Part shown: positions 44,790 through 56,445 of the stretch, piece by piece | Position numbering within the stretch: the first letter of the stretch is position 1 | How the letters are laid out: each line of letters begins with the position of its first letter | Assembly (NCBI GenBank): GCA_029718625.1 | Contig: CM056381.1 | Coordinates: 53,438,157-53,502,156, forward strand | Origin: Synaphobranchus kaupii | Lineage: Eukaryota > Chordata > Actinopteri > Anguilliformes > Synaphobranchidae | Length of the DNA: 64,000 bases | Direction: 5' to 3' | Position numbers and translations under genes: made by a program | Notes under the pieces: model-generated | What the model was told of the DNA's origin: nothing | The model's database searches: none | What the model saw: the letters and a program-made list of their open reading frames with translations, nothing else

Positions 44790-45700
44790 GCAAAAAATAA
44801 CGAGCACTCGCAGACGATGAAACGTGGCGGTGGTCCTTAATGGGGGAAGCCGTAGCGAATCACACTGTCTTATGAGCTTATGTGGCCAGTACAGACTTAA
44901 AAATCAGTCACCAGAGTCGTAGCTCGTGGATTGCAAGGAATCAGATCTCACTGGCGTACACGCAGGCCCAGGTTTGATCTGGACAACCGAATGTCTTACT
45001 GGGGTGCCGCCGCAGCTAGTACAGACTTACATTCAATCAACGGAGCCGTAGCTCGTAGATTATACAAAACCAATCCATGGCTCCCCCACATTCAGTGCAC
45101 AAGACGCTCCCACATTAATGAGCCAAATAATGAGCACTCGCCGACGATAAAATGTGGTGATGGTTTCTAGTAGGGGAAGCCGAGGTGGATAGTGTAGCGA
45201 ACCTTGCACACTGTCCTATAAACAATGTAGCACCATGCTAAATGATTGGGAAGCCTCATTGGTGTGCCACCACAGCCAGTACCGACTTAGTCAGTCAGCG
45301 GAGCCGTAGCTCACCACTTGTATGGTAGCAGATCTCACTGGGGTACATTTTCCACACCCAGGTTCGATCACTGGAATCTCATGCCTCAGCAAAATAAAGA
45401 GCACTTGCAGACAAAAAACGTGGCGGTGGTCTTTTAGTAGGAAACAAAACCAAGGCAGCTAGTGTAGCGAAGCACGCATACTCTGCCTTACAAACAAATT
45501 GATGTAACAGATCTCACTGGGGTATACTCTCCACGCCCAGGTTTGATCAACAAAATTTCGTACCTTAGTACAATACAGAGCACCTGCAGATGATAAAACG
45601 TGGTAGTGGTCTTTAGTAAGGGAAGTTGAGGCAGGTAGTGTAACGAATCACGCGCACTCTGCCTTATAAACCAATCGCTCTCGCACCGCGCTAGCCTATT
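44790..45700 (+). repeat. Diverged long-unit tandem array beside the DIRS gag
   Basis: Four imperfect units start near 44800, 45128, 45391 and 45570. Each has GAGCACTCGCAGACGAT-like, AACGTGGCGGTGGTC-like and GTAGCGAATCACGC-like segments, and some also hold CAGATCTCACTGGGGTACAC and CCCAGGTTTGATC. Spacing is about 180 to 330 bases. It lies where the 5' leader of the minus-strand DIRS should be, so it may be part of that element. Confidence 0.7.
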
Positions 45701-46220
45701 GGGGTGCTCGCAGAATCAATCACAGGCAGGCCTAGATTTTATTATAGACAGTTCTTTGTATGCGTGAGTAACTTGGCAAGTTTGTACGTTGAAAACATTT
45801 TTTGTTGAGATAACAATTATACTGCACACATTTGTATGTCAGAAACACAGCAATGGTGAGAATTTACTTACAGACCATCACCCCAATAATGCAACAAAAT
45901 ATGAACATAAGAATTTATAACACAAACTAGTGATTCCACCAGGCACGTTAGTGCTTAGGTTGTCACAAATATGAGCGTCGCAAACGAGTTCACAAAGCAA
46001 GTTCTGTCAGAGAACCTCTCGCTGTAGCCAACCATGGTCGGCTAGCACTCACGCGTCACATACTCAACCAATCACATGCACACACCTCTAATGGAGTGCC
46101 CTTTTTAAGCCAATAATTAGTTTTCTCTGTACTGCTTGAATGCTGATGCGCTGTTCTTCGTTGCTTACAGCTTGTGTTAAAAGAAATTTGCTGTCACCCT
46201 CCACCATCCCAGCTTCCACC
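45701..46220. other. Non-coding stretch
   Basis: No coding frame or RNA gene seen. The end (46140-46225) leads into a long hairpin and may be part of the same unidentified repeat. Confidence 0.45.
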
Positions 46221-46228
46221 TGTTGTTT

Positions 46229-46316
46229 GGATCTGCTTTAGTATGGGGGGTTTCTGGTCATCTCCTGTTTAGCGGGGGGAGATGCCCGTGCTCTGGAGCA
46301 GTACTAAAGCAGATCC
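46229..46316. repeat. Strong 15-bp hairpin with inner stem
   Basis: GGATCTGCTTTAGTA (46229-46243) pairs perfectly with TACTAAAGCAGATCC (46302-46316). A second pairing, GTCATCTCC with GGAGATGCC (46257-46265, 46278-46286), stacks inside the loop. It could be an RNA structure of a retroelement end or a transposon foldback; the family is not recognised. Confidence 0.7.
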
Positions 46317-46329
46317 ATTCACCGCCAAA

Positions 46330-48100
46330 CTAAAATAATTATGCAGCACATTCATTCAATAAACATGTAATTTAAATATGTGAGTTTTACTGACAGAGAA
46401 TAGGGCCGATGGTGTGTGCCTCCAGGAGAGTAAAATCTCTCACACATCTCTCCTCTCTCAATGAATGTGATACTGTGCACAGTTGCAGAAGGCCATGCAA
46501 CAACTGCTCATCCACATGCAGAAAAAATATTTCACTGATGGAAAAATTTCCTAAATTAATGTTCAAATGTAATAAAATCAAAGATTCAGTAGATCACTTG
46601 TAGGATGGAGTTCTTGGATAGATTATTTTGGCCCAGATTCTCACGTGTATGCAACAATAGACATGGGTTTAATAATATTTTAAAAAACCTACAGAAAAAC
46701 AGAGCATACACAGAGTGCTCTAACTAGGGAAGACTATGCTAACTATGGGAAGGTAGGAGAGTATTGAGTATGTAGTGTGGTGCTTTGTATAAAGAGAATG
46801 CATAACGGATGCAGCAAATGCATTAGCAATTAACTGCCACTTTTTTGTAACAGCAGCAAATGTAAGCTCTACTCCTAAGGCATTGTTAATACCCTGTGAT
46901 CTACCAGGAGCTTGGTTTGGTATTCTCTTTATCTACCAGGAGCTCTCAGCATTAAGGGTAAATGATTGCTAGATAAATTCCATGACTGTGTCCATATTTG
47001 GAGTGTGTTCCTCAGATAAGTGAGGACAAGATGGTTGAGTAGCAAATAGTCAACATTATGCAAAGCATGGCTCCATTTCCGATTGTGGTAAACTAAGCTG
47101 CATTGAAGGCATATTGCAGAATATAGATATGTTTGAGATATGCACAGGAAATAATGTAGATAATACACATCGGAAAAGATTAAAAGCAGCCTTATTTATA
47201 GCTTTATGTTGTCTCCATCTGTATCATATTAGCGGCACAACCTATACAATTGCAACAGTAATAAAGTAATAAACATGTACCAACCTCCAATTACACCTGT
47301 CATAGTATTGACCTTTGCTTTGGAGAAATCAATTTCAGTTCACTTAGTGAATCCGAGCATTCTGTGCAGATGGTCTCCTTTGGCACTGGGAATTTCTTGT
47401 TTTAATGGATAGTGCATTTGCATCATGTCTTCTGGTGGCCCGGCTGCCAGTTTTGTGTACTTGTGTATGTCATGTACCATCTGTTTCAGTCCCTTGTCCC
47501 TGGGTGGGTTACATTGTTTTGGCAAGGTCACCAATACTTGAGTCTGCGCTGTGGTCTTTAAATTGCTTAAATCAAACCCAAGTTTTATATCAATGTTTTC
47601 AAACTTCTTGTCACAAGCAGTTATAATGTAGTATGATGAACTACTCATTTTTTAAGTTTTGAAGATTCTTACTTATAACTACTCAAATTGGGATGGCAGT
47701 TATGCCATCCGCCAAGTTACGGCTTGGTGGGGCATGCCCCATACCTATACAGCACAGAGAGTTTGGCACTTTTCAGGGTTTCCTACAGAAGTAACCACAA
47801 TGACCATAGACTCTCAGCCCTTGAAAACATTAACTTCTGTATGTTCTGACCTCATGTAACCACACAGCATTCAGATACAACTTCACACATCCACACAATA
47901 AAGCCCCAAACTTGGGTTATTTTGCAGTTTTTCTCCTTCCTCTTCCGCTTCTTCTTCTTCTTCCCATTTTTCCTGCCAAACTGCCTGCCTCCGTCGTGAT
48001 GTTATCCAATGGGGAGAATTATTCCTTGTGGGTATGGTCCGTATACCTGCTCATCAAGCTTATCGCCCAATAAAAAACGCTTCATACTAATGTTTTTTAA
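46330..48100. other. Non-coding stretch, one unrecognised 102-codon frame
   Basis: A minus-strand frame at 47340-47648 encodes SSSSYYIITACDKKFENIDI and continues to MLGFTK with ordinary composition. It has no recognised domain, and its first codon may not be ATG-initiated in a full gene. It could be an exon or chance. Nothing else is supported here. Confidence 0.3.
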
Positions 48101-48142
48101 TGTTAATACAGCTAATGGCTTCATGCTTTCCAAGAAGCTATT

Positions 48143-48215
48143 GTGGCCTAATGGCTAGAGTTGCTGTCTCTCACACAGAGGATTGTGGGTTCGAGCCCAG
48201 CAGGGGACATACTTA
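48143..48215 (+). repeat. tRNA-like SINE head
   Basis: An A-box-like TGGCCTAATGGCTAGAG and B-box GGGTTCGAGCCC are spaced as in a polymerase III promoter, with a CTCACAC loop between. A full cloverleaf acceptor stem does not form and no CCA-type end follows, so it is a tRNA-derived SINE fragment rather than a tRNA gene. It lies about 300 bases upstream of the L2 element. Confidence 0.5.
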
Positions 48216-48535
48216 TTTTCCACAAAAACAATGTGCAACAATCATGAGTACACACTTTTCGTGTAACAGACAGGAGGGTGTACAGCTTAGCAGTCATAGA
48301 GTCAGTCGCAGAGTCAGGGCTGTCTACGCGTATCATTATTTTTATTATCATTTTATTGTTTTCTTTAGCACATTTTTATTATTTTACCACGATTTTATTG
48401 TTTTTATTTTCTTACTTTTTAAACCGACCATCCTGGTTTTATTCACTTTTATCTGGTTTTACTATTTTACTGCTTCTTGAACGCCAACCATCGGAAAACT
48501 GACCATCGCTTCAATTGACTTACCCGGGAGCAGAA

Positions 48536-49753
48536 ATGCCGACCCTGAACTCCCTGCATTGCGAAAACGGCAATGCATTAAAGGAAAGGATTTCAGTTCT
48601 GGAAGGACGCATCTCGGTCCTACATTCAATTAAAGAAAACGAGATGCTACTTGACTCACTTATGGAGCCCCGTGGAGCTGATGCTGCTGTCTCGCTGCTT
48701 CGCCCCGAGGCCGAGCTCCCTGCGGCAGGGGTGGATGCCGCTGTCTCGCTGCTTCGCCCTGAGGCCGAATTCCCTGTGGGAGGGGCTGGTCTCGGAGGAA
48801 TGGCCGAGGCTCGGGGCCAGACCGAAGACTTGCAGCACACCAGCTACTGCAGGTGCTAACGCTCCCTGGATCAGAGCCCCGATTGGCAGCCGACGAGGAA
48901 GGCGCACATCTTTACCCCCAGTCCCAAAAGAGCTTCGGCTGACGAACACTTTCCAAGTGTTGGACGGGCTCTCTCAGCCCTGGGAAGAACCCCAAGCACA
49001 GAATGGTCCGAGCAATTTTGGCTGTGTTCGGGCGGCTCACCGGTCCAATGTGGGAACAGACCGGCGGCGACCTCTGCTTCCCAGCGAACGATCCTCGCGG
49101 AGGCCGTGATCAGTCGCTCTGGTGGTATTCCTTGTCCTGTGCCAGTAGGAAATCCGTCTCCCATACCTGATGGCGCGGCCTTGCCACAACATTCGCCTGC
49201 CCGGACACACTACTTGGATTCCTCAGTTTCACCATCGCCTCGTCCCCTCTTCTCCCTAACTACATTAATAGTGGGTGATTCCATAATTAGGAATATTCGC
49301 TTCTTCAATGTAGCGGCACACTGTTTCCCTGGAGCCACGGTCCCGGTTATCGTGAGTAAGTTACCGGGGCTACTTTCCTCACTCCCGACCTCTATAGTCC
49401 GGGTTATAGTTCATGTGGGGACAAATAATACAACCGATCGGGAGTCTGAGCGCACAAAAAACAATTTTAACCTCCTTTTTAACGTTTTAAAAGACTGTGG
49501 AAAGTCTGTTTTTATTTCCGGGCCCATCCCCACTTTTGATCGTGGAGCTGGCCGTTTTAGCAGAATCCTCAGCCTTCACACTTGGCTTCAGTCCGCCAGC
49601 AGGACTCACAACATGGGCTTCATTGACAATTTTAACTTGTTTTGGAACCGTTCTTGTCTTTTTAATAGAGACGGGATACATCCCAACAAATGGGGTAGCC
49701 AAATGCTATCGGCGAACATGCATCATACGGTGCTATCCTTTCCATGCGATTGA
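48536..49753 (+). pseudogene. L2 ORF1 (coiled coil and SGNH esterase)
   Basis: The ATG at 48536 gives a leucine-rich coil (LKERISVLEGRISVLHSIKE). Then come two tandem copies of an 18-codon GADAAVSLLRPEAELP unit (48661-48775). After frameshifts near 48850 and 49100, the SGNH/GDSL esterase fold runs from 49250: IVGDSIIRN (catalytic Ser), HVGTNN (Asn) and DGIHPN (Asp-His). The esterase part is open for over 200 codons to 49753. Esterase-bearing ORF1 is known in L2 and CR1 LINEs, where it may act on membranes or RNA particles. Confidence 0.85.
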
Positions 49754-49804
49754 CTGTTTACATATTACACGCACAGGTCGGAACTTCCCTCTCCCTCTTC
49801 CTCT

Positions 49805-52800
49805 ATGGTACAACCTCAGCCCACTGTCTCCCATGAGAGCTCCCCCTACTGTCCTACTGTTGATACTGCTGTTTTTCCTATCTCTGTTTGTGTGACCAAT
49901 GGTTTGTCTGACCACCGCCGTCGTAGTGGTCGAGTTCGCCGTGGTATGCGAGTGCTCTGTTCGGTTGCACGTATTCAACTTTCATCCACTTCAGCTTCTA
50001 GTCCATCCGAGCCCTCTCAATTCTGCGATTTTAACCCAGACACGCTTAAATCCAGAAAAGGTCTAGGGTTAATTCACTGGAACATCAGAAGCCTTCTCAA
50101 ACATCAGAAATTAGATCATGTGAATTTATTAATTTCCCATACCGATCCGGATGTTTTAGTTCTTTCAGAAACTTGGCTAAAAAATAGCATTGACGACTCT
50201 GAAATTGCCATAGATAATTATAATATCTTTAGAATTGATAGAATTGGAAGAGGGGGAGGAGTGGTCATTTATGTTAAATCTTGTTTCTCTATTTCTGTCT
50301 TGTGTGCTGTCACTGAGCCAAAGTGCTTTGAATTTATTGCCCTGAAATTAATCACTGGAACTCATAATTCCATTACTGTAGTCGGGGTTTATAGACCTCC
50401 CTCTGCCGATCTTAGATCCATAGACCGCCTTGCTGAGCTACTTTCCCACTATAGTAATTCTGAAATCATCGCTCTGGGTGATTTTAATGTTAATTGGTTG
50501 AATGCTTCCTCTGAGTACTTAAAGGAGGTTTCTTCCAGTCTTCATTTTTCTCAATTAATTAATGATCCCACTAGACCGAATTTAAAAGAACCCTCAAAAT
50601 CTACATTAATTGATTTAATTTTCTCTAACAGAAGGGATAAAATCACTGCAAGCGGTGTTTTTGATTTAGGAATCAGTGACCATTGTCCGATTGCTTGTAT
50701 CAGAGATTCCCACGCAAAGAAAACCTCATCACGAATTATTGTTAAGAGAAATGTAAAGATTTTTAATGAAGAAGCTTTTCTTAACGATCTCTTTAATAGT
50801 GACATTCATCTCACCTCTGATATTCCTGACGTTGAATTATCTTTGTTTTTTTTACTAAGACATTTATCTCAGTTGTAGATAAACATGCTCCTTTTAGAAA
50901 GGTTAGGGTGAAAAACAGATCTAGCCCTTGGTTTTCTTCAGAACTGTCTGCTTTATTTATAGAGCGTAACAAAGCCTGGTCTCTCGCTAGACGCAGTAAC
51001 ATGGCCTCAAACTGGAGTCTTTTTAGAACAGTCCAAAAAGAATTGCACTGCCCTTGTTAGGAAGGCTAAAACTGATTATTATCTTAATCTGGTCTCCAGT
51101 ACCTATTCAGACCCGAAAAAACTTTGGAAAGCTGTTAAACCCAACAATAATTCTGTTACCTTTTTACCTAGTCATGTCAAATTTGATGACTGCTTGTTAC
51201 ATGACCAAAGTGAGATTTGCTCTGCTTTTAATAGACACTTTGCTGCTGCGGGCAATCTCTTTGATGACAAAGCTCAGGGCTCTTCTCCATTTAATGCTGA
51301 CAAACCCCTTGTTAATTATGACGATAATGAAAATCGCAGTGATAATGTTGGCAGTAATTGTAATAATAATAATAATTTATCTTCTCCGAAAGCTGCCTCT
51401 CAATTTATTTTAAATCCTTTTCACCCGAGTGTAGTCATGAAGTCTCTTCAAGCAATCGATCCAAAGAAATCTACCAGTGAAGATATGTTAGACCCTCTCT
51501 TTCTTCGCATTTCTGCTCCTTTGATTGCTGAATACATAGCTCATATTTTTAATCTCTCCATTTCAACTGGTGTAGTTCCTATTGTCTGGAAAACTGCTCA
51601 TGTTGTCCCCCTGCACAAAAGCGGTGACAGGGGTGACCCAAATAATTACAGACCAATTTCTAAGCTGTCCTGCTTGGCTAAAATTCTGGAACACTTAGTG
51701 AACCATCAACTTAAAGAATTTCTTAGTGCCAACTCAGTTTTAAGCCCGCATCAATCAGGGTTTAGGCCCCAGCACATCACGGTGTCTGCTATCACTGTTG
51801 TTTTAAATAATATTGTCAATGCCTTGGATGAGAAGAAACATTGTGCTGCTATCTTTGTGGATCTCTCCAAGGCATTTGATACTGTTTATCATCCTTTGCT
51901 CTTGGATACTTTGAGCAGGATTGGTTTTAGTCCTGGTGCATATTCCTGGTTCCTAAATTATCTCTCTGATCGACAGCAGTCAGTGAACTTCGGATCTGCC
52001 CATTCTGAGTTTTTGTTGATTACAAAGGGGGTCCCTCAAGGTTCTATTTTGGGTCCAGTTCTTTTTATAATTTATATAAATAACATGCTCTCATCTCTAA
52101 CTCAATGTTATGTCCACTTGTACGCAGATGATACAATTCTGTTTTGTATTGCAGATTCTGCTGATCTCACTGTAAAGAATTTGCAAACCTCCTTTGATAT
52201 TCTCCAAACAGCACTAAGTGACCTTGTTTTAAATGCAAATAAAACCAAGGTTATGCTGTTTTCTAAACCTAGAGATGCTAGTGACTAAAATTTCTACTAA
52301 GCAGGGATCCTGTATCGAAAGAGTTACTGTCTATAAATACCTCGGTATTTGGATTGACAATCAACTTACTTTTAGATTTCATATCGACAATCTTGTCAAA
52401 AAACTAAGACAAAAAATTGGTTTTCTTTATAGAAATAAATCAAATTTTCCAATATTTTGTAGAAAAAGGATTGTCGAGGCTGTTTTTCTTTCTGTATTGG
52501 ATTACGGCGATGTAGTCTACAGGCATGCATCTGCCTCTATTCTCAAGCCTCTGGATGCCGTTTATCATTCTGCCCTTAGGTTTATTACTGGCGATGCCTA
52601 TGGTATGCATCACTGTACATTGTATGATAAAGTTGGGTGGTCTTCCCTCTCTCTCAGGCGTGACAAGCATTTTTATTTATTCATTTATAAGGCCCTTATC
52701 GGCAAAGCCCCACCTTATTTAAACTCTATGCTTGTTTGCTCATCGGGATCATATTATACTCGGTCCTGTGACTGGATTACATTAAATATCCCGAAAGTCC

Positions 52801-52871
52801 GAACTGGGCTGGGAAGATCTGCCTTCTCATATTGTGCTCCTTCGACATGGAATTCCCTGCAGATCATTTAA
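49805..52871 (+). pseudogene. L2 ORF2 (APE endonuclease and reverse transcriptase), two or three frameshifts
   Basis: The endonuclease at 50050-50740 has LIHWNIRSLLKH, VLSETWLKNSI, VVGVYRPPSAD, ALGDFNVNW and GISDHCPI, all catalytic blocks kept. A frameshift near 50865 separates it from RT. RT at 51194-52288 has NNYRPISKLSCLAKILEHLV, SGFRPQHI, IFVDLSKAFDTVYH, GVPQGSILGPVLF and LYADDTILF (52120-52146). A second frameshift at about 52285 leads to YKYLGIWIDNQLTF and the C-terminal RDKHFYLFIYKALIGKAPPYL, ending at 52871. Another frame change lies near 51055. It nicks DNA and primes reverse transcription in intact relatives. Confidence 0.92.
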
Positions 52872-53149
52872 AAACTAGATTCACTGGTACCTCTGGCCCA
52901 TTTTAAACCACTGCTTTTTAGTCACTTAAATTCTGTCTGCACCTGTTTTAATTGATTTGTTTTATATTTGTATCTTGATTTTTATACGTCTTAATTTGAA
53001 ATTGATTTGTCTTAATTCTTTTATACCTTGTATATTTATCTTATTTTATCTCATCATTGTATACTCGACATCATTGTAAATGAGGGGTGGCCCTCAATGA
53101 TCTTCGAGTTTAAATAAGAAATAAATAAAATAAATAATATAAAAATTTC

Positions 53150-54495
53150 TTAGACTGTTATTATTTTCACATTAACACATTAACGTATTTTTATTGCAAA
53201 GGCAAAAGAGGTTTCCAATATTAACTGTTCAATGTTTCACTTGTGCTATATCACACCCTCCCCAAACCGGACGCTCGCTCTTGTCTGGTTTGGGGAGGGT
53301 GTTACGCTCTGCTCTTGCGGTCATGACTGACTGACTGTGGAAACCGAACCTCAACGTTCCCTTGCCTTGGCCAACATTTCTTTATTCATTAATTTCTTCA
53401 CTTCAGCTCTGTTCACTTTATCCTTTTCACACATAACACAATGTCACCATAAAATTAACTACTAGGAAAATTAAGAATTTACGATAATAGCCTACATTAA
53501 GAATAGATGATAGCCTCTTTTAAGCTGTAAGCCTTTAAGAAATCGGATTTATAAACCGCCAATTCCCCAAACATATCTGATTCATGGTTAGTCACTTTAA
53601 AAAAAAAACTAAACAATAGCCTCCGAATGTGGCTCTAGTCTACGCTACTCTAGTCTAGCTTACTGCAAACACTTTTAATTATAATAATAACAATAATAAG
53701 AAGAATAATCTCTGGTATGTACTTTCTTAGTAGTATCTATTGTTTTCTTTCTGGCTAAGATTCCTGGGAAATATACGTTGTCCAATTAAGCTTGTTAGCC
53801 AACGTTACTGTTGCCAGAGAAACGTCAGGAAGCAGATACAAGCTAGGCTACTACGAAGCGAATCAACATGCCTTATAGCCTACATTCATTGCACTACAGA
53901 AACCTAAACTAAACCTAGCTGTCCGGTACCAAAACATTTCCCGCAGGTAACGGTCTACACTACCGGAAAAAAAACTGCTGTGCTTATGAACTCACTAGCT
54001 CGCTCGCTAGCTCGTAGCCCACACATGGAAGGTTGGAGTTACGCATCCGGCAATCCAGTGTTGAATAGCCTAACGTTAACTGTATTTCATAGAATACTAA
54101 TAGCCCTATTTTAACACTGTATTTCCATATTTTACTGATGCAAACTATTTAGGCTGTACTAGCTATTTAGGCTGTATGTCTTTCAGCTAGAATGTGTTTG
54201 CGTCTAGCCCATTGTGCATGCATGTCTCCATATAGACTTGGTTCATTCATTTACATGCGTCTTCACGATCCATAGCTCAGGTGGTGCTGTTCATTGTATT
54301 TCATTACACATTAAATACTGCTCATCTACAAACTCTTTTAATGTAATTGTGTGCTGTCTGTAATAGGAAAACTGTTCTCATTCTTGTCAATAAAGGGCGT
54401 TATGGTTACGCGAATGTCTGCATACATTTCTTTGGAATGCATGTCTCTCTCCGTGTTTATCTTCATGCATTATTCATCATTAGTTAGCTATAAAA
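53150..54495. other. Non-coding stretch with one strong hairpin
   Basis: AT-rich sequence with TAGCCTA words and an AATAAT run near 53680. Apart from the hairpin at 53253-53302 I see no gene or repeat end. Confidence 0.5.
53253..53302. repeat. Perfect 16-bp inverted repeat
   Basis: ACACCCTCCCCAAACC (53253-53268) and GGTTTGGGGAGGGTGT (53287-53302) pair around an 18-base loop with GGAC/TCT at its edges. One arm is purine-rich and is followed by GTTACGCTCTG, reminiscent of a polypurine tract before an LTR, but no LTR could be traced. Confidence 0.75.
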
Positions 54496-54502
54496 AATAA
54501 GT

Positions 54503-56399
54503 GATATCACATAAAAAACGTCTACGACGGAAAAAAAAAGCCAAGTTACTCATACATGGTCTACATAGCGCTGTCTATAAGTTCTTAATTCCAACTTGCA
54601 AAAACTAGGCCTGCCTTTAAAAGTCTTGATATCAAAATGTGGCCAAGTTACAACTAACAATATTGCGTATTGTAGCTCACATTAAATAAACTAGCTCTAT
54701 TCCAAAGCAATGCTATCCAAACTTTCCTAAATTATTTAATGCAACTTGGCCCTGTGTTTCTTCATCTTACCATCTCAAGAGAATGTGGTCAATGAAACTG
54801 TATGTGCCACATCAAACTGCAAAATGAAAATAATTTATAGTGGAAATACTCTGATTCAGATGTGTTGCACTTAGAAATTAAACAGAAAAATTACTACACT
54901 ATAGGGCAGTGGTTCCCAAACTCGATCCTCGGGGACCACTGTGTATGCTGGTTTTCGTTCCAACCACAATTGCAATCCCGGAATTTTAACAAGATGTCAA
55001 TTGTTCTTAATTAGGTGTTTGTCATATTTAGAGGGATTATTTACCCTCTTAAACCACATTATGTTAGCAATAGCTATGCATGTCATGAATAATAAAAGTA
55101 CAATATTTTCATTGTGCTATATTGCAAATAATTTTAAAAAAGGGCAAAAAATATATATTTTTTAACTGACCAAATTTATTTTATTTTATTAAATAAAATT
55201 AAAGACTGAGGTGAATCAATAGGCTCCTAATTGGTGAAATTGTGGATATATGGCCACTAAAACTAACCATTTTATAAATAATGAAAAAAAGACAAAGAAA
55301 ATGATAACGAGCCAAACTTGCAGTGTTAATACATTTAAGAAAAACTTGATGAGGGAGCTTAAAAACTCACGTTTTCAACTACCTAATTAGGAGCCCATTG
55401 ATTCACCCCAGTCTTCAATTTGATCAGTTTAAAAAAAGTGTTACCTATTTGCAAAACAGCCCAATAAGCACAGTAGGAACATGGGAATTTTTATTCTTCA
55501 TGGCATGCATAGCTATTTCTGACATGATGTGGCTTAAGAGGGTAAATAATCCCTCTAAACATGAAAAGCACCTAATTAAGAAAAATGAACAACTTGTTAG
55601 GATTTTGGGATTGCAACTGTGGTTGGAACGAAAACCAGCATACACAGTGGTCCCCGAGGACCGAGTTTGGGAACCACTGCTATAGGGCATGTTTGAACAA
55701 TTGTCTGCATCCACTGCTTTGGGTCTATGAAAAGCACAGAATGAATAAAATTTATTATTATTATTATAATTATTATTATTATGTATTTATTTATTTGGAT
55801 TTCTATCAAAACCTGTGTGGTCCTACAGAGCATAGATATCCTTGTGTTCACAAAATTCTGTTAGCAAATATCATAAATACTATAATGTTAAGAAAATTGG
55901 TACTATTACTTATTTGTCACCATCTGACCCACAAACATGTGTGGATACGTTTGTAAAAATGCTATATGTACGCTATTTTCTAGGTAAAAATATTACAAAT
56001 TTTTATCTGCATTTATTTATTCATCAGCCCTTTCTCTATTGTACATGATGTTTCTTGATATAAATGTCTGTTTATGAATTGTAAAGAAATCTGTAGCAGC
56101 AGTTAACATTTTTAACATCTTCACATGCAAAGATGAAGAAACACAGGGCCAAGTTGCATTAAATAATTTAGGAAAGTTTGGATAGCATTGCTTTGGAATA
56201 GAGCTAGTTTATTTAGTGTGAGCTACGATAGGCAATATTGTTAGTTGTAAGTTGTAACTTGGCCACATTTTGATATCAAGACTTTTAAAGGCAGGCCTAG
56301 TTTTTGCAAGTTGGAATTAAGAATTTATAGACGGCGCTATGTAGGCTATGCGTGAGTAACTTGGCTTTTTTTGCGTCATCGACGTTTTTTATCTGATAT
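54503..56399. mobile_element. Foldback DNA element with 270-bp arms
   Basis: The left arm 54503-54769 and right arm 56128-56399 are reverse complements. They share ATAAAAAACGTC, AGCCAAGTTACTCA, AAGTCTTGATATC and CCAAACTTTCCTAAATTAT. The middle holds a hAT insertion (54907-55679) and ATT/TAA microsatellites. No transposase seen; TSDs were not resolved. Confidence 0.8.
54907..55679. mobile_element. hAT non-autonomous element with 8-bp TSD
   Basis: Flanked by perfect CTATAGGG (54899-54906 and 55680-55687). Inverted ends start CAGTGGTTCCCAAACTCG. The interior shares ATAGGCTCCTAATTGGTGAA and CCTAATTAGGAGCC with 4683-5424, so both are one family. It is nested in the foldback element. Confidence 0.92.
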
Positions 56400-56408
56400 A
56401 TTAGTGTG

Positions 56409-56445
56409 TATAATAATAATAATAATAATAATAATTATTATTATT
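56409..56445. repeat. (TAA)n/(TTA)n microsatellite
   Basis: An AATAATAAT run passes into ATTATTATT, forming a simple palindrome just outside the foldback element. Confidence 0.9.

Larger units (their letters stand above)
42391..44800 (-). mobile_element. DIRS-type tyrosine-recombinase retrotransposon, partial
   Basis: At the left, inverted and direct repeats typical of DIRS ends occur. ATGGTTACGGCTGTAACCATG and ATAGAACATGGTTACAACCAT (42392-42415 and 42639-42659) face each other, and CCATTAGGGTC.CCAATATGGATG occurs twice (42432 and 42689). Minus-strand coding follows: the RT/RNase H region (43349-44130) and gag (44131-44787). The tyrosine recombinase is missing between the terminal repeats and about 42800, so the element is inactive. 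Confidence 0.8.
48510..53145 (+). mobile_element. L2-type LINE, nearly full length
   Basis: A 4.6-kb unit has an ORF1 with coiled-coil start and SGNH esterase, an ORF2 with APE endonuclease and RT, and a 3' end TTGTAAATGAGGGGTGGCCC...CCTCAATGATC followed by an AAATAAAATAAAT tail, as in zebrafish L2 elements. Only a few frameshifts break the frames, so it is much younger than the other LINEs here. The 5' edge is uncertain and no TSD was matched. Confidence 0.88.

Noticed and set aside
47340..47648. 102-codon minus-strand frame as a host gene
   Set aside because: No recognisable domain, no supporting exons; recorded only as a weak possibility within the non-coding stretch.
48143..48215. Functional tRNA gene
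   Set aside because: A and B boxes are present but the acceptor stem does not pair and the 3' end is wrong; better read as a SINE head.
53300..53420. LTR start at TGTTACGCTCTG after a purine tract
   Set aside because: No matching end, second copy or TSD could be found nearby, so only the hairpin is reported.
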